From Bacillus sp. EB106-08-02-XG196 (GTDB lineage Bacteria > Bacillota > Bacilli > Bacillales > Cytobacillaceae), in assembly GCF_013396335.1 (NCBI RefSeq), contig NZ_JABWSY010000009.1, forward strand, positions 124,001 through 188,000: a DNA stretch of 64,000 bases. Reading direction: 5' to 3'. Positions 8,692 to 18,148 of this stretch are shown here, piece by piece (position 1 is the stretch's first letter; each line of letters opens with the position of its first letter). Below the pieces are notes generated by a model that was given only the letters and a program-made list of their open reading frames with translations, did no database searches and was not told the DNA's origin. The translations under genes and the position numbers were made by a program.

Positions 8692-8826
8692 TTGAAAATT
8701 ATGAGTAACGAACAGTTGGTTGTTTCGTATCGGGATGCAGTTAAGTCTGGGAAAGAAAAAGAATGGATAAAGATTTTGAAAGATGAAATAAAACGTCGTG
8801 GATTAAGGCCATTTAAAAATCGATAA
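8692..8826 (+). CDS. Sda-like sporulation histidine kinase inhibitor
   Basis: This 44-residue ORF begins at a TTG 10 bases after a full AAAGGAGG ribosome site. The sequence MSNEQLVVSYRDAVKSG then DEIKRRGL matches the Sda family pattern, a two-helix hairpin that blocks autophosphorylation of KinA and other sporulation kinases after DNA damage or stalled replication. Acidic residues of the first helix and the EIKRR of the second are conserved; B. subtilis Sda is 46-52 residues. Several Bacilli carry more than one Sda-type peptide, so this may be a paralogue. I see no DnaA box cluster in front. A terminator follows. Confidence 0.68.
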   Translation: MKIMSNEQLVVSYRDAVKSGKEKEWIKILKDEIKRRGLRPFKNR

Positions 8827-8846
8827 CTTTTGCCATCTGAATTAAG

Positions 8847-8876
8847 AGCCGCCGCATACGTTCGGCGGTTTTTTCC
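8847..8876 (+). terminator. Terminator of the Sda-like gene
   Basis: A CCGCCG/CGGCGG stem with an 8-base loop is followed by a T6 run. Confidence 0.8.
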
Positions 8877-8886
8877 TGTGAAATAT

Positions 8887-8911
8887 AAAAGGCCGGAGTG
8901 CCCGGCCTTTT
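8887..8911. terminator. Terminator of the 79-residue minus-strand gene, possibly bidirectional
   Basis: A perfect AAAAGGCCGG/CCGGCCTTTT stem with a 5-base loop carries A and T runs on its flanks, so it can act on both strands. Confidence 0.75.
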
Positions 8912-8922
8912 AGCTTTTGAAG

Positions 8923-9162
8923 TTATAAGAAACCCTTGGTTAATTCAAACAGCTTCGTTGGGAATAGAGGAGTTTTTCTTTTTTCGCTTATGGACGAGTC
9001 GATTACTTCCTTAACCTCGCTAGGTAATTCACTATGTCCACAATTTATACAGGTTTTAATAGCAGCACTTCCACTGAACACATTAATACCATCTTCTATT
9101 GTAAAAGCGACATGTTCCTGACAATCTACTAAGCGGTGGTGGTAAATTTTTGATTCCCTCAT
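8923..9162 (-). CDS. Hypothetical protein with one CxxC pair
   Basis: I do not recognise this 79-residue protein. It has a Cys at about residue 14 followed by His, and a CINCGH knuckle near residue 38, which could bind one zinc. The C-terminal third is basic and lacks further cysteines. A GGAAGC ribosome site precedes the ATG and a terminator follows, so expression is plausible. There is no informative neighbour. Confidence 0.6.
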   Translation of the reverse strand: MRESKIYHHRLVDCQEHVAFTIEDGINVFSGSAAIKTCINCGHSELPSEVKEVIDSSISEKRKTPLFPTKLFELTKGFL

Positions 9163-9296
9163 CGTTAAGCTTCCTTTCTATTATTGATTATACTTTTATT
9201 ATAATCTGAAATAGGAGGAAATAGTTGTGGAATAATTTAGAATTTTCGTTCATTTATTGCAATTAAATGACTTTAACAATAATTTTCCCAATCAGC

Positions 9297-10376
9297 TTAA
9301 ACCTGACCTTCAATGACCTCTTTGTTTTTTACAAAATGCTTGTCAATTTCCGCCATTACCATCACACTTGCATGGTTAGCATCGTCCGCAAAGACATCTA
9401 TAAACTTCCCGTTGTATTCAAGAGTTGCATGATCATAGCGGGGATCATAATAATGTTCTAGTAAAATACGAATCATCGTATGATAATCCTTATTTTCTAA
9501 AGTTTGAAGCAGTTCCGTTTTCATATCATGGTCTTTAATTCTTCTTAAGATTTTTTCAATCCCAATTGAAATTTGTTCATGATACCAAGGCTCATTTTGG
9601 TAAGGCAAAACATATTCATTTACAAGCTGTATAACCCTTTGCTCTAAAGATGTGTGGATATAAATATTAATCCCTTTCATTTTCTTATCCATAAGTTCTT
9701 CAGGCTGAACAGCTTTCCCAATCCGTTTGCTTTCTGCTTCCATAACAAAATAAGCAGAACCTTGTATTTCTCGAAGTCCTTTGTATAAAAGGGAATCGAA
9801 TATTTTTTGATTATTCCCTTCTCCAAGCCCAATTGTTCCAAAAATAGACCCTCGATGGGCAGCCATTTCTTCAAGATCTAGTATTGGGTACCCAAGAGAC
9901 TTCAATGTCTTCAAGACTTCCGTCTTACCCACCCCAGTTAGTCCATGTAATACAACTGCTTTTTCTGGAAACATCGTCGGGATTTGCTTAAGAATGTATT
10001 GTCTGTAAGCTTTATAGCCTCCAGTTAACCGCATAGCATAAATCCCGGCAAATTCTAAAAAGGTTACGACCGCCTTGCTTCTCATTCCCCCGCGCCAGCA
10101 ATGAATAACTAACTCGTCCCCATTTTGCATGGCTTCTTTTATTTCCTTTAGAAGTTTTGGGATTTTATGTGAAACAAATTCCATTGCTCTCCATTTAGCA
10201 GCAGGCTGCCCTTCATGTTTATAAATGGTACCAATTTCCTCTCGCTCTTTGTCCGTAAATAAAGGAATGTTGATTGCTTCCGGAATTGAACCATCCTTAA
10301 ACTCAATAGGTGATCGAATGTCAATGATGGTGGGATTCTTTATCGTTTGTAATTCCTCAACAGTAATTTCCTTCAT
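9297..10376 (-). CDS. mnmH: tRNA 2-selenouridine synthase MnmH (SelU)
   Basis: MnmH replaces sulfur of 2-thiouridine at the wobble position of Lys, Glu and Gln tRNAs with selenium, through a geranylated intermediate. Residues 1-125 are a rhodanese domain with catalytic Cys93 in IHCWRGGMRS. A P-loop GLTGVGKT (145-152) starts the second domain. The length, 359 residues, and domain order are those of the family. The start follows GAGGAG. The selenium donor synthetase SelD is not in this window; if the genome lacks it, the enzyme may only geranylate. It appears to be monocistronic. Confidence 0.93.
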   Translation of the reverse strand: MKEITVEELQTIKNPTIIDIRSPIEFKDGSIPEAINIPLFTDKEREEIGTIYKHEGQPAAKWRAMEFVSHKIPKLLKEIKEAMQNGDELVIHCWRGGMRSKAVVTFLEFAGIYAMRLTGGYKAYRQYILKQIPTMFPEKAVVLHGLTGVGKTEVLKTLKSLGYPILDLEEMAAHRGSIFGTIGLGEGNNQKIFDSLLYKGLREIQGSAYFVMEAESKRIGKAVQPEELMDKKMKGINIYIHTSLEQRVIQLVNEYVLPYQNEPWYHEQISIGIEKILRRIKDHDMKTELLQTLENKDYHTMIRILLEHYYDPRYDHATLEYNGKFIDVFADDANHASVMVMAEIDKHFVKNKEVIEGQV

Positions 10377-10595
10377 ATTATATTAACTCCTCTTTTTTAC
10401 TATCTAATTTTTATAAAAATAGGCTAAAACAAACAAAACTTCCAAGATTGGAAGTTTCAAATCAATAAATTAAAGGGAAATCCCTAATAAATGATTAAAA
10501 TACAAAGAAGTTCAGTAAAAGTATAGACTAATTATATAAGAGATATACGGAGGTATCAAGAAGACATTCCTGCCAATTTGATATAGGTAGAAGTT

Positions 10596-10985
10596 TTAGC
10601 GGAAGGGTATTCCTGTTAATTTTTCAACGGCGTGACAAAATCGTTTCCAGTCAGGTGGAAAACATTCAATTCCTTCACTCTCATAAACTTTGTGTTTGGT
10701 ATTTACCCTAATAGTCCAATATTTCCCATCAAGGATGATTCCTTCTTCCTTTCGATAAGAGGGTTCCCATTCCCAGATTTTCATTGAATAAATTTCACTT
10801 TTAAAATCAGCTATGTTTCCGATTGATTTATTCTCAAGATTGGTAAATGGGAGGATATTTTCTTTGTTTCTCCATTCAAAGACAGTAAATGTATCCCGAA
10901 AAAAATCAACATGTACTTTGTAGGAGCTTCCTGAAAAACTATCAATACCTGCAATTAATGTGTTGATTGTTTCCTTCACCTTCAT
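10596..10985 (-). CDS. Hypothetical protein, 129 residues
   Basis: I do not recognise this soluble protein. It reads as alternating beta strands with many aromatic residues (WEWEPSYRKEEG, GKYWTIRVNTKHKVYESEG) and a final helix (WKRFCHAVEKLTG). The pattern of a strand pair that wraps a query such as a side chain, then FPPDW and a helix, recalls small immunity-like or uncharacterised Bacillus proteins, but I cannot assign it. The stop lies near 10596 with about 500 bp to the trp terminator. Confidence 0.6.
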   Translation of the reverse strand: MKVKETINTLIAGIDSFSGSSYKVHVDFFRDTFTVFEWRNKENILPFTNLENKSIGNIADFKSEIYSMKIWEWEPSYRKEEGIILDGKYWTIRVNTKHKVYESEGIECFPPDWKRFCHAVEKLTGIPFR

Positions 10986-11081
10986 CAGACATCCTCACCC
11001 TAACTTAACCAAACTTAATCTTCTAACAAAATTATAGTAAATATTCTATAGAGTTGCTGTAACAAATGACACTAGCACAAA

Positions 11082-11109
11082 AAAATCCACTCGTAATGAG
11101 TAGATTTTT
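11082..11109 (-). terminator. Terminator of the trp operon
   Basis: On the minus strand an AAATCTACTC/GAGTGGATTT stem with a 5-base loop is followed by T7, six bases after the trpA stop. Confidence 0.88.
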
Positions 11110-11114
11110 TTCTT

Positions 11115-11900
11115 CTATCTAATGTTTTTTTCAGGTTTAAGAACAGACATAAAGCTTTCCAACCCATTGATGTCGTTTTTATTGAGTAAGTCGACTATCT
11201 TACTGCCGACAATCACTCCGTCGCAATGAGTGGTTAACTCCTTGATTTGACTTTCGGTTGATATTCCAAACCCAGCCACAACAGGAATCGGACTTACTTC
11301 CTTTACTCTCTTTAAAAATTCCACCACTTCTTGATCGAATTCATTCCTCGTTCCCGTTATACCTTTTACCGTTACTGTGTATAAAAAGCCTTTACCTCTA
11401 CTCGATATTTCTTTAATTCGCTCTCTTGGCGAGGTCAGCGTAACAAGTCTAATTAATTCAATCCCTGCATTTTCGAGCTCAGCGGCAAGCAAATCTTCTT
11501 CCTCAATCGGAAGATCAGGAATAATACACCCGTCTACTCCGGCTTTCGCTAAATCTTTTGCAAATGTAGAAATCCCATATGAATAGATAGGGTTTAGGTA
11601 CGTCATAAGCACGATAGGGATAGAAACTACTCCCCTGGCTTTTGTAAGTTCGGCAATAATTCCTCTTAATGTTGTTCCATTTTGAAGCGACCTAATACCT
11701 GCTTGTTGAATGGTCGGACCATCTGCGACAGGATCAGAAAAGGGAACCCCTACTTCAATGAGTGTCGCACCAAATTTCTCCAAAGTAGTGAGAGTTTCAG
11801 GTAATATATTCAGACCGCCATCGCCAGCCATAATATAAGGAATAAAAGCTTTTCGATTTTGTTCATTTAAAGCCTTAAATGATTGTTCAATTCTATTCAT
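11115..11900 (-). CDS. trpA: Tryptophan synthase alpha subunit
   Basis: TrpA cleaves indole-3-glycerol phosphate to indole and glyceraldehyde 3-phosphate; the indole passes through a tunnel to TrpB. The catalytic pair falls exactly at Glu49 and Asp60 (EVGVPFSDPVADGPT). Phosphate-binding GVIVGSKIV is present near the C-terminus. At 261 residues it is standard. Its ATG overlaps the trpB stop (TAATG), so translation is coupled. It is the last gene of the operon. Confidence 0.97.
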   Translation of the reverse strand: MNRIEQSFKALNEQNRKAFIPYIMAGDGGLNILPETLTTLEKFGATLIEVGVPFSDPVADGPTIQQAGIRSLQNGTTLRGIIAELTKARGVVSIPIVLMTYLNPIYSYGISTFAKDLAKAGVDGCIIPDLPIEEEDLLAAELENAGIELIRLVTLTSPRERIKEISSRGKGFLYTVTVKGITGTRNEFDQEVVEFLKRVKEVSPIPVVAGFGISTESQIKELTTHCDGVIVGSKIVDLLNKNDINGLESFMSVLKPEKNIR

Positions 11901-13102
11901 TATGCCCTCTCCCTTTCTAACCTTTCTTTTATAGCAGTTACGTCTTTATCACCACGACCTGATAAACAAATAACTATATGCTCTGTTTCCTTCATTTGGG
12001 CAGCAAGTTTAACAGCAAAACTGACGGCATGAGCACTTTCAAGAGCTGGAATAATACCTTCAAGTTTTGATAAAAGCTGAAAGGCATCCAATGCTTCTTT
12101 ATCCGTTATCGACTGATAATTCGCTCTTCCACTGTCTTTTAAGTAGCTATGTTCTGGTCCTACACCAGGATAATCGAGTCCAGCTGAAATCGAATGTGCT
12201 TCGATTATTTGCCCTTCATCATCTTGCAATAAGTACATGAGTGCACCATGGAGAACACCTGGTTTTCCTTTTGTGAGGGAAGCAGCATGAAAATCGGTGT
12301 CAGTTCCCTGTCCAGCAGCTTCTACGCCATAAAGGCTTACTTCTTTATCTTCGATGAAGGGATGGAACATTCCAGCGGCATTGCTGCCACCGCCGATACA
12401 GGCGACAACGGCTTCAGGAAGCTTTCCTTCCTGTTCAAAGAACTGTTGTTTTGTTTCTTTGCCAATCACACTTTGAAAATCTCTAACCATTACTGGAAAG
12501 GGATGTGGTCCCATAACAGAACCTAATAGATAATGTGTATCCTCCACATGTTCAACCCAGTAACGTAAAGCTTCATTTACGGCATCCTTTAAGGTTGAGC
12601 TGCCAGAAGTAACACTAACAACCTTTGCCCCGAGCAGCTCCATACGAAATACATTTAATGCCTGTCGTTTGATGTCCTCTTCTCCCATGAAAATAATGCA
12701 TTCAAGATTTAATAAGGCACAAACTGTAGCGGTTGCAACTCCATGCTGTCCTGCACCAGTTTCCGCAACGATTTTTCTTTTTCCCATTCTTACGGCTAAC
12801 AGAGCCTGACCGATTGCATTATTTATTTTGTGGGCACCTGTATGGTTCAGGTCCTCCCTTTTAAGATAAATTTGAGCTCCGCCAGCATATTTTGTAAGAT
12901 TCTTTGCAAAATAAAGCGGCGTCTCTCTCCCCACATATTCCGATAAATATCCATCAATTTCTGCTTGGAAACTTGGGTCCTCTTTTGCGATTTTATAAGC
13001 TTCATCCAGCTCAAGAACAGCTTTCATAAGTGTTTCTGGTACAAACCTTCCGCCATAAATACCAAATTGCCCTTTTTCATTCGGCAGTGTATATGAATTC
13101 AT
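11900..13102 (-). CDS. trpB: Tryptophan synthase beta chain
   Basis: TrpB condenses indole with serine to tryptophan using pyridoxal phosphate. The PLP lysine is Lys92 in [10 protein letters not shown], and the phosphate-binding GGGSNAAG loop is present. The 400-residue length and start [22 protein letters not shown] are canonical for TrpB1. The start lies 26 bases inside trpF, and the end overlaps trpA by one base. Confidence 0.97.
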   Translation of the reverse strand: MNSYTLPNEKGQFGIYGGRFVPETLMKAVLELDEAYKIAKEDPSFQAEIDGYLSEYVGRETPLYFAKNLTKYAGGAQIYLKREDLNHTGAHKINNAIGQALLAVRMGKRKIVAETGAGQHGVATATVCALLNLECIIFMGEEDIKRQALNVFRMELLGAKVVSVTSGSSTLKDAVNEALRYWVEHVEDTHYLLGSVMGPHPFPVMVRDFQSVIGKETKQQFFEQEGKLPEAVVACIGGGSNAAGMFHPFIEDKEVSLYGVEAAGQGTDTDFHAASLTKGKPGVLHGALMYLLQDDEGQIIEAHSISAGLDYPGVGPEHSYLKDSGRANYQSITDKEALDAFQLLSKLEGIIPALESAHAVSFAVKLAAQMKETEHIVICLSGRGDKDVTAIKERLERERA

Positions 13103-13724
13103 TCCCTTTTCCTCCTGTTTGGCTCCCTTTAGCCTTAATTATGAATGATTGGATTTTGTTTAGATCCTTTTTCCCTTCAGACTCAACACCACTGCTTACA
13201 TCGACCATGTACGGTTTAATCAGCTTTATTGCCTCTTCCACATTTTCTTCATGCAATCCACCGGCAAGAATCACTTTTTTTTCCTTAAGATCCCCTGCAG
13301 AAATACAGTTCCAATCAAAGGATAAGCCGTTTCCTCCTCTGTATTGCCCTTTAGGTCCGTCAATCAAAAGGTATTCACACTTATAATTTTCAATTGACTT
13401 TAAGCTCTTTTCGTCATGAATACTTATTGCTTTTATAACCGGATACGAAAGGGATTCACAAAATGCAGGAGTTTCATCGCCGTGTAACTGAACATGCGTG
13501 AGACCCACACTTGAAGCAATTTCCTCTATCTTTTCTTTCGCCTCATTAACAAACACCCCAACCTTTAATATCTCTCTCGGTAAATGTTCAATGATTTCCT
13601 TAGCCTTTACTTCTGTAATCTTGCGCTTGCTTTCTGCAAATACAAATCCGAGGGCATCAGCACCATAGTCAACAGCTGCAATTGCAGTAGTAAGGCCAGT
13701 TATACCACAAATTTTCACCTTCAT
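13077..13724 (-). CDS. trpF: Phosphoribosylanthranilate isomerase
   Basis: TrpF performs the Amadori rearrangement of phosphoribosylanthranilate to CdRP. It is a TIM barrel of 215 residues with catalytic Cys6 (MKVKICGIT) and Asp in LLIDGPKG. Its start overlaps the trpC stop by four bases (ATGA), and its end overlaps trpB by 26 bases. The last 14 or so residues are therefore encoded in DNA shared with the trpB start region. Confidence 0.96.
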   Translation of the reverse strand: MKVKICGITGLTTAIAAVDYGADALGFVFAESKRKITEVKAKEIIEHLPREILKVGVFVNEAKEKIEEIASSVGLTHVQLHGDETPAFCESLSYPVIKAISIHDEKSLKSIENYKCEYLLIDGPKGQYRGGNGLSFDWNCISAGDLKEKKVILAGGLHEENVEEAIKLIKPYMVDVSSGVESEGKKDLNKIQSFIIKAKGSQTGGKGNEFIYTAE

Positions 13725-14509
13725 TGTTTTAAACCACCTGCTAGCGGCAGCCTGAAATCTTTGAAGGACTGTAATAGGTCAGGGCTCTTCATGAATGCTT
13801 CTCCAACTAAAATTCCATTTGCCCCTGCGTTTCGTACACGCTCCACATCTTCCTTCTGATGGATCCCACTTTCACTAATAAGAAAGGCACCTGCATCCTT
13901 AATGGATTTTGCTAAGGATTCTGTTGCCTCAAGTGAAACCGTAAAGGTCTTTAAATCCCGATTGTTAACACCGATTAATTGGGCTCCTATTCGAAGGGCC
14001 TTCTCTAACTCAACTTGATTATGAACCTCCACTAACACCTCTAAATTCAAGCTTCGTGCATATTGATACAACTTGGCAAGGGTTTCTTGTTCTAATGCGG
14101 CCACAATCAGAAGGATTATATCTGCACCATTTTCAGCGGCCATATCAATTTGACTAGAATCAATAATAAAGTCCTTGCAAAGGATAGGCAAATTGACCGC
14201 CGCTCTTACGGCTCTTAAATCTGAAAAGGAGCCTTTGAAAAAGGTTGAATCGGTTAGCACTGAAATAGCCGATGCTCCTGCCTGCTCATATCTTGCTGCC
14301 TGCTCAGCCGGATCAACTCCACTGTTAATGATTCCTTTCGATGGAGAAGCACGTTTAAATTCTGAAATAATGGCAATTTCATTTGCTTCCATTAATTTTA
14401 GAATAAAGGATCTTCTAGGCTTCGCTTCCATTTTCATCAAATTTCCTTCGCGAAGTTTTTGGACCTCTTTTCGTTTTTCCTCAATAATTCGATCTAATAT
14501 CGTTTCCAC
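13721..14509 (-). CDS. trpC: Indole-3-glycerol phosphate synthase
   Basis: TrpC closes the indole ring from CdRP to indole-3-glycerol phosphate. The family signature EFKRASPSKG is at about residues 50-60, followed by LCKDFIID and the late VGEAFMKS phosphate-binding segment. At 262 residues it is a normal single-domain enzyme, not fused to TrpF. It follows trpD by one base and overlaps trpF. Confidence 0.97.
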   Translation of the reverse strand: METILDRIIEEKRKEVQKLREGNLMKMEAKPRRSFILKLMEANEIAIISEFKRASPSKGIINSGVDPAEQAARYEQAGASAISVLTDSTFFKGSFSDLRAVRAAVNLPILCKDFIIDSSQIDMAAENGADIILLIVAALEQETLAKLYQYARSLNLEVLVEVHNQVELEKALRIGAQLIGVNNRDLKTFTVSLEATESLAKSIKDAGAFLISESGIHQKEDVERVRNAGANGILVGEAFMKSPDLLQSFKDFRLPLAGGLKQ

Positions 14510-14510
14510 C

Positions 14511-15536
14511 CTATATCGCCTCTCTTTGACCTTTTCTCGTCATTTTGATTAAACCTTGTAATTTTTCATAGGCAGCTCCTGAATCAATGACATCCCTTGC
14601 GATGCTAATTCCATCAGCAATGTTTTCTGCCCTTCCGCTTGCATAAATTCCTATTCCTGCATTTAATAGCACTGTATCTCGGCAGGCACCCTTTTCGCCT
14701 GAAAGAACATTTTTAAGAATGAGGGCATTTTCTTTAGAATCCCCCCCCTTAATGGCACTGTTATCATACTGTGGAAGTCCCACTTCACCCGGTACAAAGC
14801 TTTGGCTGGAAATCATCCCATCTTCTAAAAGTGTTAGATGGTTCTCCCCCTGAAGCGAAGCCTCATCCATAAAGCCTGCGCCATTGATGACGACTGCCCG
14901 CTTACGACCCAGATTTTGCAGTACTTCTGCAAATACAGGAAGTAAGTCTCTGCGATAGACACCGAGTAATTGATAGTCTAAATCGATAGGATTTGTAAGT
15001 GGTCCGATAAAATTGAAGATGGTTGGGATTTTCAATTGTCTTCTAACGGTCGTTACCTTCTTAAGTTTGGGATGAACATTTGGTGCGAATAGGAAGGCAA
15101 TACCTAGTTCATCGAGAATTTCTTCTGTTCGTTCTACTGATAAATTTAAATTAATTCCTAAATACTCAAGCACATCCGCACTTCCTGTTTTGCTCGATAT
15201 GCTTCGGTTGCCATGTTTGGCAACAGGGATACCAGCACCTGCAATGACAAATGCCGAAGTAGTGCTGATATTAAAACTCGAAGAACCATCCCCGCCAGTA
15301 CCACAATTATCGAGAACATTTGGAAACTTCTTACGAAATGGAAGAGTGTTCTCCTTTAGACCTTTGACGATGCCAGTTATTTCTTCGACTGTTTCACCTT
15401 TTGACTTTAACCCCATTAAAAAGGCAGCAATTTCACTTTCAGAAACTTCTTCACCTAATATGCAGTCCATCGCCTCCTTCATTTGAGGCTCTGTAAAGGA
15501 TCCACCGTCAGCTAATTGGAGTAGAAAGTTCTTCAT
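14511..15536 (-). CDS. trpD: Anthranilate phosphoribosyltransferase
   Basis: TrpD joins anthranilate and PRPP to phosphoribosylanthranilate. The PRPP-binding GTGGDGSSSFNIST segment is at about residues 79-92 and KHGNRSISS follows. The protein is 341 residues, the usual length. Its first codons lie within the end of trpG (28-base overlap). Confidence 0.97.
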   Translation of the reverse strand: MKNFLLQLADGGSFTEPQMKEAMDCILGEEVSESEIAAFLMGLKSKGETVEEITGIVKGLKENTLPFRKKFPNVLDNCGTGGDGSSSFNISTTSAFVIAGAGIPVAKHGNRSISSKTGSADVLEYLGINLNLSVERTEEILDELGIAFLFAPNVHPKLKKVTTVRRQLKIPTIFNFIGPLTNPIDLDYQLLGVYRRDLLPVFAEVLQNLGRKRAVVINGAGFMDEASLQGENHLTLLEDGMISSQSFVPGEVGLPQYDNSAIKGGDSKENALILKNVLSGEKGACRDTVLLNAGIGIYASGRAENIADGISIARDVIDSGAAYEKLQGLIKMTRKGQREAI

Positions 15537-16119
15537 TTTTCATCTTCCCTTCTATCTGAGTTAAAAAGTTTTTGAGCAATTGCTTCCCAGTTGGGGTGCC
15601 GATTGATTCAGGATGAAACTGCAAACCGAATACTGGATAATATCGATGTTTTATCGCCATAACTTCCTGGTCATCCATAGATTGAGCGACACACTCCAAA
15701 TCGGAAGAAAGGCTATTTTTATCGACAACCAAGGAATGGTAGCGCATTACCTCTAATGGTGAAGGTAAATAGGCAAAAATTCCGAAGCCATTATGCGTGA
15801 TTTGTGATGTTTTTCCGTGTTTAATGAAGTCTGCTCTTTTAATTTCACTGCCAAAAGCAGCACCGATTGCTTGATGTCCTAAACAAATTCCTAGGATAGG
15901 AAATTCTTGATATAATTTTTGAATGGCCTCTATGCATATTCCTGCCTCTTCTGGTTTCCCAGGGCCTGGTGACAGAATGATTGCCTTCGGATTCATTTCC
16001 CTTATTTGCTCAACGGTAAGTTGATTATTTCTAATAACCGAAACCGTTTCTCCTAATTCACCTAGATACTGATATAGGTTGAATGTAAAGGAGTCAAAAT
16101 TATCAATCAGTAAAATCAT
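15508..16119 (-). CDS. trpG: Anthranilate synthase component II, glutamine amidotransferase
   Basis: TrpG hydrolyses glutamine and passes ammonia to TrpE. The class I amidotransferase triad is visible: Cys79 in GICLGHQAIG and His-Glu in FHPESIGTP. The protein is 203 residues. In B. subtilis the trp operon lacks this gene and borrows PabA from the folate operon; here a dedicated or shared copy sits inside the trp operon, as in B. cereus. The start overlaps the trpE stop by four bases. Confidence 0.94.
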   Translation of the reverse strand: MILLIDNFDSFTFNLYQYLGELGETVSVIRNNQLTVEQIREMNPKAIILSPGPGKPEEAGICIEAIQKLYQEFPILGICLGHQAIGAAFGSEIKRADFIKHGKTSQITHNGFGIFAYLPSPLEVMRYHSLVVDKNSLSSDLECVAQSMDDQEVMAIKHRYYPVFGLQFHPESIGTPTGKQLLKNFLTQIEGKMKNEELSTPIS

Positions 16120-17498
16120 TGTTCTCCCTCCAAAAAGGCTTTTAATTTATTAATGGTTTCTTCATACTCTGACTCTGGATTGGAGTCGTGTACAATTCCT
16201 GCACCAGCCTGTATATAAGCGGTTCCTTCTTTCAAAATCATCGTACGAATGGCTAAGGCAAAATCTATATTCCCATTGGCGGATAAATAACCTATAGCAC
16301 CGGAATAAAGGCCGCGTTTTGATTTCTCTAATTTATTAATAATCTCCATCGCTCTTATTTTCGGTGCCCCTGAGACGGTACCTGCTGGAAGACAGGCAGC
16401 CAATGCATCAAGATTGCTATGCTCTTCTGTTAACGTTCCGCTAACTTCTGAAACAAGATGGATGACATGGCGGAACTTTTCAACCTGCATATACTTATCC
16501 ACCGTTACAGATCCAAATTCACAAACCCTGCCTAAGTCATTTCTCCCAAGGTCAACGAGCATTTTATGCTCTGCCAATTCCTTTTCATCACATAACAACT
16601 CTTTTTCAATCAGATGATCTTCCTCAACTGTTTTTCCTCTTCGTTTTGTGCCAGCGATTGGATTGGCGTACACCTGTGACCCTCTTGTCTTTATAAGGCT
16701 TTCTGGGGAAGAACCGATTACGGTATAAGCTTCGAAATCAATATAAAACATATAAGGTGTAGGGTTATGGGCACGGTGTTTGCGATAAAGTGATAACGGT
16801 GAGCCTTGGAAAGATGACTTCATTCGTCTTGAGAGAACCACCTGAAAAATATCACCTGCTATTATGTGCTCTTTGGCAATTTCTACATTTTTAATAAAAT
16901 CTTCTTTTGAGGTTTCCGACTGAAAGCCTGTAAATTGAAAAGGTTGGTCATCCTGATATAGGGCAGGCTGCTTTAGCTCTTCCATTCTTTGTTCCAGCCT
17001 TTTTTCAAGTAAATCTTTATCGCCATCTTCAGTAAGAGTAAGTCCGCAAATCGTTATTTTTTCTTCAAGATGATCAAAAACAATGACTTCTTCATAAAAC
17101 ATTAAATGGACATCAGGCATTTCCAATCCATTTGGATACTCTTCGCCAATTACTTCAAATTGGCGGATGATATCATAGCCGACATACCCCATAGCCCCGC
17201 CGATAAACGGAAAAGGTGCTTCATCAATCTCCGGCAGCAATGTCTTAATTATTTCAAGTGGATTACCTTGTATAACCTTCTTATCGCCATTTCGATAATG
17301 AATTTCATTTTTGTCACTTGAGCTGATGAGTTCAAAAGCCGGGTCAGCTCCAATGAAAGAGTAGCGTCCTGAATCATGGTATTTATGCGAGCTTTCTAAT
17401 AAGAATTTTTTGTTTCCCTTAATTCTTTGCAAAATAGAGATAGGTGTGTACGTGTCTCCTTTTAATTCCTTAAGGAAAAAGGTGTTTTTTGTTTTCAT
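16116..17498 (-). CDS. trpE: Anthranilate synthase component I
   Basis: TrpE makes anthranilate from chorismate, the committed step. An N-terminal LLESS motif (KKFLLESSHK, about residues 31-40), which binds feedback inhibitor tryptophan, marks it as TrpE rather than PabB. The chorismate-binding core includes DIFQVVLSRR, PESL, NPIAGTKRRG and GAPKIRAMEI. At 460 residues it is shorter than B. subtilis TrpE (515) but complete. It is the first gene behind the two T-box leaders. Confidence 0.96.
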   Translation of the reverse strand: MKTKNTFFLKELKGDTYTPISILQRIKGNKKFLLESSHKYHDSGRYSFIGADPAFELISSSDKNEIHYRNGDKKVIQGNPLEIIKTLLPEIDEAPFPFIGGAMGYVGYDIIRQFEVIGEEYPNGLEMPDVHLMFYEEVIVFDHLEEKITICGLTLTEDGDKDLLEKRLEQRMEELKQPALYQDDQPFQFTGFQSETSKEDFIKNVEIAKEHIIAGDIFQVVLSRRMKSSFQGSPLSLYRKHRAHNPTPYMFYIDFEAYTVIGSSPESLIKTRGSQVYANPIAGTKRRGKTVEEDHLIEKELLCDEKELAEHKMLVDLGRNDLGRVCEFGSVTVDKYMQVEKFRHVIHLVSEVSGTLTEEHSNLDALAACLPAGTVSGAPKIRAMEIINKLEKSKRGLYSGAIGYLSANGNIDFALAIRTMILKEGTAYIQAGAGIVHDSNPESEYEETINKLKAFLEGEQ

Positions 17499-17520
17499 GT
17501 TTTCTGCATCCCTTCGTAAA

Positions 17521-17812
17521 AAAATAAAAAATCGTCCTCTATATGCATAAGGAATAAAAACTTATGCATATAGAGGACGATTCTAAAGTCGTGGTGCCAC
17601 CTCATTTTGAAGCTGTTAAATTACAGCTTCCTCCTTCAGATACAGAACCAATAAAGTCCGATACCCTATCCTTTTAACGGTGGAACTCCGTGCGGCCCTA
17701 CTTAGGTTCAGGCAGCCTCTCACAAGTCCATTCCACAAATCCATTCTTACCGGGTTCTCACCATCCCCGACTCTCTGAAAAAGAATTAAATAAGTGTACT
17801 ACTCTTGTTCAA
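17521..17812 (-). promoter_or_regulatory. Tryptophan T-box riboswitch, promoter-distal copy next to trpE
   Basis: Minus-strand RNA from about 17812 shows a T-box leader: an AG-rich stem I start (AGAGTAGTACA), a specifier TGG (codon for Trp, bases 17730-17728) in the context GGAATGGAC, and a T-box core AGGTGGCACCACG at 17602-17590. It ends in an exceptionally strong terminator, a 21-bp perfect stem at 17531-17581 with a T-rich tail. Uncharged tRNA-Trp would stabilise the antiterminator and allow trpE transcription. It ends about 23 bases before the trpE start codon. Confidence 0.93.
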
Positions 17813-17833
17813 CGATTTTATTTTTTAAATTAA

Positions 17834-18105
17834 AAACAAACAGGGCCCTCCATCCAAAAAGGACGGAAGACCCGTGGTGCCACCTTCATTAGCCAAAAAT
17901 CAGCTCACTTTACCGATATCAAAGCATTACATGCTTGAATATCTGCCTCTTTTAACGATGAGGATTTCGCCAAAGCCTACTGACCCTATAGGAGGTTCGG
18001 TTTGGAGGCTCCGAAGTCCATTCACTTAAACGTCTACACTGATTCACACCATCCATCAGCTCTCTTAAGAATCCGTAAAAGTTACTACTCTTCATCAATG
18101 CCCTT
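17834..18105 (-). promoter_or_regulatory. Tryptophan T-box riboswitch, promoter-proximal copy
   Basis: A second complete T-box leader lies upstream of the first. The stem I start is AGAGTAGTAAC, the specifier is TGG (18020-18018) in GTGAATGGACTT, and the T-box core is AAGGTGGCACCACG at about 17887-17873. The terminator stem (GGGTCTTCCGTCC with GGATGGAGGGCCC, including GU pairs) is at about 17844-17874 and is followed by TGTTTGTTTTT. Two T-boxes in series require two antitermination events and sharpen the response to tRNA-Trp charging. Such tandem leaders are known for trp operons of the B. cereus group. Confidence 0.92.
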
Positions 18106-18119
18106 CGTATTGATTTTTA

Positions 18120-18148
18120 TATTAAACCATTTTCAAACCTAATGTCAA
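18120..18148 (-). promoter_or_regulatory. Sigma-A promoter of the trp operon
   Basis: On the minus strand TTGACA (18148-18143) and TTAATA (18125-18120) are separated by 17 bases. Transcription would start near 18112, directly ahead of the first T-box. Confidence 0.82.
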
